A stretch of 64,000 nucleotides of DNA from Eucalyptus grandis. Taxonomy: Eukaryota > Streptophyta > Magnoliopsida > Myrtales > Myrtaceae. The DNA lies in NCBI RefSeq assembly GCF_016545825.1, contig NC_052615.1, positions 22,126,520-22,190,519 of the forward strand, given 5' to 3'. Positions 57,901-64,000 of this stretch are shown here, piece by piece. Each line of letters opens with the position of its first letter. Positions within the stretch are counted from its first letter, which is position 1. The position numbers and the translations under genes were made by a program. The notes under the pieces are model-generated. The model ran no database searches and was not told where the DNA came from. It saw nothing but the letters and a program-made list of their open reading frames with translations.

Positions 57901-60120
57901 TAATACTGCTCCAGTTGGTGATTTTGGCATTTCTGTTCCTTTTTCCATAAACATATCTGCTATAATTGAGCTCCGTTGAGTTTATGAGTTTACTTATGAC
58001 AATAATCGAAAATGGATAGATGATTTTTTTTAATTGTATTAATTAAAGCACTGCCTTCCTGCAAAACGCAGATGTCTAATATTAACTTTCTTAACTGGTC
58101 CAAATCAATTACGTAAATGGTCTTATTGAGAATTAGACATGGATGGCATTCTTCTGAGGTCAAGAAGATAAACCCCTTGAAAAGATAATCTTTTGCTCTT
58201 TTTTCGTTAAAAAAAAAGTGGACATATTTTTTTCATTATTTTGAAGGGGAGAAGTATCTTAAATTATGCATAGAACTTATCTAAAGGCCGTGCTAGTTAA
58301 AGTTTGAAGAAAATGTGTTGAAAACTGGAATTCCCTGAAGGTCACTTCTCTGCCTTAAGCTGATGTTATGAACTCCATCGAGATGGAGGTTGAATACTTA
58401 AAAGGAATCTTTTACCAAATTAATCTCATGATAAATCAAGAAAAGATCACAGAGTGAAGGTCAGAAAAGTAGATTATGTACCTCCAGAAGCCTTACTCCT
58501 GCCATCTGTGCCCTTTGCATTGCGAGTAAATGACCACTCCAAATCCAACACTGATAAGAATGGTTACCACCTCTGGAAATGCTTATTAGTCTGAGTAGAA
58601 TAAGTCAGGGAGAGAGAAGGACAATTCCATGTTCCTGGTGCAATATAATTTTTGTTAGGGGTGTTTTTCTTCGCATTCTCCTTTCCCTTGGGTCTCCCAA
58701 TTATAGCATAATTTTCGTGGAAATCTTTTTTTTGCATTGTCATTATCTATCTGACGCCCTTTCTTAAGTTTTCCAGCCTTGTTATCTTCTCGTTTAATAA
58801 TTCATGTCTTAATTACTGATAGGAGCTATGCCAATAAAAGATTTGCTGTTTTATTGTTTTCCCAGATAACTGTTTATTTGACAGTACTTATAAAATTCTC
58901 TTATTTAGTGTTGAATCAGTTGTTGAAATTCTGATCATGATCTTATTGTCATTTTCATAAAGATTGTATCCATTTTCTTGTTTCTTGAAAAATCTAGAGT
59001 TGTGAAATTGCTTTTGTACTTCATCTGCCTTTCCAGTGTTTAATCATTTAGATGGAATCTGGATATGTAGTCAATCTGGTCAGCTGCATCTTGTCTTGCA
59101 CTAATTTTGTCTCAATATTAATCTTTCACTGCATGAGCATTCTGTTGCTTCTTTCAGGCTTGCAGCAAACTGGCCACCAACCATGCAGATAGTTCGTCTA
59201 ATATCTCAGGACCACATGAATAACAAGTAATTGCGTTCATGAGATCCAACCTTGTCCTCTGGAATTTTTTTTGCCATTGTTTATACTTGATCCAGGAATT
59301 TTTTTTGCCATTGTTTATACTTGATCCAGCAGGTTACTGCTGCACTTTGCTGAATTAGAACTTTATGCAGGCAATACGTTGGGAAAGCAGATTTCCTGGT
59401 TTTTCGGGCAATGAATCAGCATGGTTTTCTTGGGCAGCTCCAAGAGAAAAAACTTGTAAGTCAACCGATTCCCTACGTCCTTTCTATTTTTAATCTAGCC
59501 ACTATGTCATTATTAGAGTGCCAATGTTATTATTTCTACCATGCACACATTGATCTTGGATGGGAAGCATAGCCAGTTTATTATACAGGTTATGAGTCCT
59601 GTATGATGCTCTTCTGCTGCAACTTTAATATGGTTATATCCATGGAGCATTATTGTGCTAGGGAGCAATGCATGAGATAGTTTTGCTTGTCCTGCTCCAT
59701 TATTGGGGTATATGGTGATAATTGGAGTATGTAATGCTCCAATTTGTTGCATGCTTACTTCTATGCTCAACCCCATTCCCACTTCACCTAGTGTTAATAA
59801 AGAAAATGATAAAGAAGGGTCAAGCTAGATAAGGAGAGTAAAAGAGCGGAAAACTGCGGAGGATTTGGGCACAAATTAGCTGCAGACATGGCTGCTGCCC
59901 ATGGTGGAATGAACTATCCTAAACCTGCATACATGTGATTTAAATTACAAAGACCAAGAAAACCTTCCCGTCCTTCTTTCTCCCCTACCTCTCCCTTTCA
60001 CCCATGCAGGAGCAGAGCTGCCAGTCTCTCATTCTCTGTGGACAGCTTGACACGGCCACCAGGGAATGCGTCACAGCCACCTCAACCACCAAGATGATCG
60101 CTCTCAGCCCCCTCCACCCT

Positions 60121-60155
<35 letters not shown>

Positions 60156-61212
60156 CACCATGCCCACGGTTGCCTCTTTGAGTCCTATAATTGAGTGATT
60201 TGAGGTCTATAACCTCAGAGATGGCAAAGGATATGAGAGGCTGAAAGAAAGGCTGGGGACATAAGGAAGAAATGAAGAATGTTGAAGTGAAAAGATGGTT
60301 ACGAAAAGGCCAGAAAGATGCTGGTGAGGATTCGAGCCAATCCAAGCAGGGAAATTTCGGCCATGAGGAGCTGCAGACTGGCGCACTACCAGGACTAGTG
60401 AAGGAAAACGAGTGGTTGGACCTCCGGAGACCATAGAGATGTGAGACGTTGATGGTGGGTGAGTGAGTCATGGCGATATGAGGCCACAGTGATGGCCGCA
60501 TGCTGGGGGTATTGTGTTAGCAATGAATCTGTGCTGGTCATGTTTGTTAGTGACACAACTGTTAGATAGAGGAGAGGATGTTGAGGATGGTGGCAAGTGG
60601 GAGTGGCTGTGAGTAATGTTGGCTGCAAGCAGTGTTGGCTGGGACCGAGGTGTTGGTGAGTAGGTGCCAGGCCTTGCTCAGATTGAGTGATTCACTGTGA
60701 GAGGAGAGATGGGAGAGAGTTGACTACGTTGAGGCTATTTTCATATGGAAAATAATATTATGCGGCTGTATGCCCAAATGCACAATGGGACAAACCAACA
60801 AGTGGCCAGCGGCCCAGACCGCGGCTAATTTGAGCTGAAAATGAAATAGTAATCTAGAAGGTCTCATTTTATTCTTTTGATGTAATAGTTCGAGAGATCT
60901 TAGTTGCATAAAATGGATTGATACAAATACAAAGTGGTATAATTACATGAACACGGACAGTGTCAGAGCCCTCATGATGTCTTCTGTGTAATTAGGTTAT
61001 TTTGGGCCATTACTTTAGATATGTAAATGCAAAGCTACATCTTAAAGAGGCGGTTCTTCTAAGAAACAAGTAAAAACGGGTCAGGCTTCCCAGTTCCAAT
61101 GCACATGCGCGCATGCCCGAAAGATATTGTTTGACTACTGCTTGATTGTGTAATGCAGCATTACTAACAGGCTCTCCAATGTTAATCTGATCCAATCTTC
61201 TGACTTTGAGTT

Positions 61213-61244
<32 letters not shown>

Positions 61245-62815
61245 GTGTGCAGTCATTCAATTACCGTCTCAGACGCTGCTGCTCTCTGTGTCAGACAAGG
61301 CATGCCGCTTGATTGGAATGCTTTTCCCTGGGGTGAGTCATGTCTGAACTTGAATCCGTCTTCTGTCAAGATGTTCAAATCAATAATGGGAGCATATGGG
61401 TTGGTTTGGGGACCAGACAAGACTTTTTTTGTTCTTCACTTGTTTTATAGCCTTCGCAGTGCAAGTAGAATTAAGGAATGACTTTTAAATGAAATTTATC
61501 TGTGTATTATAGGAAGAAAAAAGGTAATAGTTCATTATATAGTTTACATTTTTTTGCCATCCTATATTTTCATATTTCTGTACTTGTTCTACTTGTCCTA
61601 CTATACGGTTAATAAAAGACAAAATTATAGGTAACACTCTTTTTCTAATGCCAAATGTTCGTTCTCAAGAGTTATGTCACCATACTATAACAAGAAAACA
61701 TTACAATAAGTAAGAATATGCTTATCATTAGACTTCTACTTATCGATAAGAGTAGTATTTGCAAAAGGAGAGAATGAAAGTTACATATCTTTCACAAAAT
61801 AACAATTCACTTCAAGTTATTGTAGAATGCCAGTTGGCTTTACTTTGTAAAGAGCAAAAGCAAAGAGTTAAAGAAAACAGTTGGCTTAGGATAGTGCTAT
61901 CAGTAGAGTCACTTTGGTAGATTATATATATGCATACTTTAAGAAGAATCATACTATTTTCTATGACAGTAGGATAAAACTGTTGTATAAACATAGAGTC
62001 ATATAGTTCGAGTGTCATTTTTAATTTCTTTAGACAAATTTGTCAAACTGATTTACATTGGATGTGTTATTACCATAAATACAGAGTCTCTGCCCTGCCC
62101 ATGTATTTGAAAGAAGAGGAAGAAAATAAGGAAAATAGTTCAATGCGCTGAAGTGCTTAAAAGAATTAACTCGTGATTTTTCTTCAAAGCAAAGCCTTAT
62201 GACAACTTACCGCAAAATACAGGGGTCAGATGGGGGACAAATTTACAGATTTTATTTAGTTGTTGAATCATACAGTGGCTGGAGAAGGGGGATTCTGCTT
62301 TTAAGCAACTGTGGCTCCTTTTTCCCCCCTAAAATATTCTGAAGTGTCAAATCATAGATTCTGGATGTGTTCAGGATATGGTTGTATTCAAGCCGCAAAT
62401 TCCGAGCCAGCAACAACAACAACAGATGCAGCAACAACAGCAACAGATGCAGCAGCAATTGCAGGCCCCACCGCATCCGCAGATGCAGCAGCAGATGCCT
62501 CAACAGCTGCAGCCCCAGCACCAACAGATGCAGATGATGCCCCAACAACAGCAGCAGATGCAGCAGCTCCAGTCGCAGATGCCACAACTGCAGCAGCAGC
62601 AGCAGCCACCACAGCAACATCTCCAACAGCTGCAGCCGCAACACCCACAACAGCAGCAACTTCAGCAGCTGCAACAACATGCGCCGCAGCAGTTGATGGG
62701 GTCCGGAATGGGACAAGGCTATGTCCAAGGTCCAGGGCGTTCACAGTTGATGCCACAGGGACCCGTTTCATCACAAGGGCTGCCCAACATGCCTGGCGGG
62801 GGATTCATGAGCTAA
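51527..62815 (+). CDS. MED25: Mediator complex subunit 25 (MED25/PFT1), 15 coding exons
   Basis: Exons: 51527-51696, 51870-51900, 52046-52100, 52493-52623, 53490-53693, 53787-53852, 54222-54438, 55205-55266, 55372-56223, 57605-57658, 57790-57818, 59158-59226, 59371-59455, 61246-61332, 62375-62815. All junctions are GT-AG and the joined frame is 850 residues without a stop. A von Willebrand A-type domain (about 24-230, LIVAVDGTAAMGPYW, GGGGFNDAAIAEGLSEAL) binds Mediator. A Met/Gly/Ser/Pro-rich linker follows. The activator-interacting domain is about 589-714 (SKYVKVWEGNLSGQ to MVVFKPQIP), then a Gln/Met-rich tail ending PNMPGGGFMS. In Arabidopsis it links jasmonate, light and flowering factors to RNA polymerase II. 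The first ATG has a good context; an in-frame ATG at 51593 would match the Arabidopsis start and give 828 residues. The 5' UTR probably starts near 51240. Confidence 0.96.
54834..54909. repeat. (CCCT)n(CT)n microsatellite in MED25 intron 7
   Basis: CCCT units pass into CT units, forming a long pure pyrimidine tract on the coding strand about 300 bp before exon 8. Confidence 0.9.
59261..59328. repeat. Perfect 34-bp tandem duplication in MED25 intron 12
   Basis: Two adjacent identical copies, each starting GGAATTTTTTTTGCC and ending ATACTTGATCCA, lie 42 bp before exon 13. Identity suggests a recent event. Confidence 0.93.
60126..60152. repeat. (CT)n microsatellite in MED25 intron 13
   Basis: A CT run inside the 1.8-kb intron 13 (59456-61245). 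The neighbouring GC-richer 60000-60700 opens weak frames that I reject as genes. Confidence 0.85.
61211..61240 (+). repeat. (TC)n microsatellite forming the exon 14 polypyrimidine tract of MED25
   Basis: About 14 TC units lie immediately before TGTGTAG|TGTGCAG, so the microsatellite is itself the 3' splice-site pyrimidine tract. Confidence 0.9.
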
Positions 62816-63591
62816 TCTGAGATTTCGAAGTTCCCCACTTAAACCACATTATGCTCTTCAGTGCATCTCCTGCTTGAGACGAGTCCTACATTTTTCATTT
62901 TCACTGGATATTAGAATCGAGAACTTGCCACCTTGTATGGTGATGGCATTATACAGTATCTTGTACAGATCTTAGTTTCCAAAATGATCATTCTCAATAT
63001 TCTGCCGTTCCTTTATTTATGTTTCCAAATGAACTTATACGAGTTCTCTATGCATGCTCATCTGTTTTGACTACTTTTGGTGGGCTCGAGATCCATTTTG
63101 CATGCGCAGGAGTTTCTACTTAACTGCGACTTTCCAAGGTCCACAAAATGGTGCTCTCAATTCAATTGCTCCTATGTGAAGGATGAAGATACGTGGCAAA
63201 TAGTGCTCTCAATTTGACTACCCCTATGAGTTGAGAATGAGTTGGGAAAATATGGCCTCAGAGGCAAAGTGATCGCACGAGTTTAGTTTACTGCTTTAAT
63301 AATGCATTTTGCCCTGTACATTGGAAGTAAATCACAACCGATGCTGGTTTGGTCCACTGTACTTCTATCCGACCGATTTACCACCGCCTCATCTTATCCC
63401 TGCCGGTTTTCCCTTGCCGGAACCTATTTACCTCGAAGCCAAAGCTAGTTCCTAGTTTAGTTATTCTATGGCTTATATAGCATTTTGATCAGATTTCCTT
63501 GTACAAATTTCTTGGAAACAATGATTTGCGTTCTGTTGTTATGCAGTTCTGGATTTCCAAGTGGAATGAAAATTATGTTTATTTTCCTTAC

Positions 63592-63640
63592 ATGCCTATC
63601 CTAAGCAAGATAGCAAGATAGCTTTGCTTAGGATAGGCAT
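63592..63640. other. Perfect 17-bp-stem hairpin in the MED25 3' flank
   Basis: ATGCCTATCCTAAGCAA at 63592-63608 and its exact inverse at 63624-63640 enclose a 15-nt loop containing a GATAGCAAGATAGC repeat. It may be a foldback, a transcript hairpin or a template-switch product. The remainder of 62816-64000 is 3' UTR and AT-rich flank with no other gene. Confidence 0.85.
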
Positions 63641-64000
63641 CCTTGAACGAATATAGACGGCTTCATTTGGAAATCACTCGGATTACTCTTTACTCACTGC
63701 CCATTTTATAGATTCACTATTGTCAACACACCAATTTCAATCTCCTTTCATTATTGGGCTTCTTATGAATTAGGTTCCACCAAAAATTAAAAGGGTAATT
63801 GTTAGTGCGCTAGCACAACTTTTACATGATGGACATGCCCACTCAAAATAGTTTACTCGAATTCTTCACATGTGAATCATCCAACATTAAACATAAAAAT
63901 CAATTCTTACACTGACAATCAAGCTAGTAAAAATTTTAATGTAAAAAAAATAAAAAAGAACAATAACTTGAATATGAGAAGGCGAGTTTCGTACGTGCAA

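Noticed and set aside
60004..60628. Frames in MED25 intron 13 suggesting a nested gene
   Set aside because: Low-complexity CT runs and no family signature; probably old repeat DNA.
62252..62774. Antisense and alternative frames rich in Leu, Ala or Val opposite the MED25 tail
   Set aside because: Shadows of the CAG/CAA repeats encoding the Gln-rich C-terminus.
1..64000. CRISPR arrays, operons, rRNA or tRNA genes
   Set aside because: No regularly spaced repeats, prokaryotic gene layout, rRNA motifs or tRNA A/B boxes with cloverleaf potential were recognised; a covariance-model scan could still find a tRNA I missed.

Overview
The window is nuclear DNA from a flowering plant, very probably a eudicot. 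It carries a spliced Mediator subunit gene, a DYW-class PPR gene, a germin-like protein (GLP) cluster, Ty1/copia and long-LTR retrotransposon remains, and many small DNA-transposon derivatives. A Myrtales-like source is my guess from general resemblance and was not tested.

Layout. 1-9.3 kb: no clear gene; AT-rich DNA with nested non-autonomous transposons (1389-2762 containing 2020-2564; 2938-3783), microsatellites, an inverted repeat (about 5575-6190), scattered exon-like pieces on the minus strand and a 210-bp tandem duplication (8211-8641). 9.8-12.5 kb: an intact intronless PPR-DYW gene (minus), the best match I know being the Arabidopsis At3g03580 type. 12.7-22.7 kb: a transposon-rich tract with TTA-flanked elements (12722-13229, 15043-16068, 21645-22746) and a Mutator-like element (16775-21132) whose left end was hit by a 3.5-kb solo LTR (16796-20319).

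23.6-41.6 kb: five GLP copies in alternating orientation. Only the copy at 30680-31467 is intact. The others have a 2-bp deletion, a 1-bp insertion, two 1-bp deletions plus a nonsense codon, or a nonsense codon plus a transposon at the start codon. Two of the copies form a convergent pair (26.8/29.3 kb) that was duplicated as a unit (30.7/40.7 kb). A degenerate copia element (32582-39950, 5-bp duplication GTAAT) later landed in the 3' flank of the last copy.

42-50 kb: a second solo LTR of the same family (42824-46195) that splits an open reading frame, more repeats, and another TTA-flanked element (48575-49564). 51.5-62.8 kb: a complete 15-coding-exon MED25 gene (plus), a Mediator subunit linking transcription factors to RNA polymerase II. 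62.8-64 kb: MED25 3' flank with a perfect 17-bp-stem hairpin.

The genes do not form one pathway: MED25 acts in the nucleus, the PPR protein should edit organellar RNA, and the GLPs are secreted to the cell wall. I found no convincing undescribed multi-gene system. The most unusual items are the serially broken GLP duplication, a start codon supplied by a transposon end, an extra Gag-like ORF in a copia leader, GC-rich palindromic cores shared by several TTA-flanked elements, and a solo LTR inside a coding segment.
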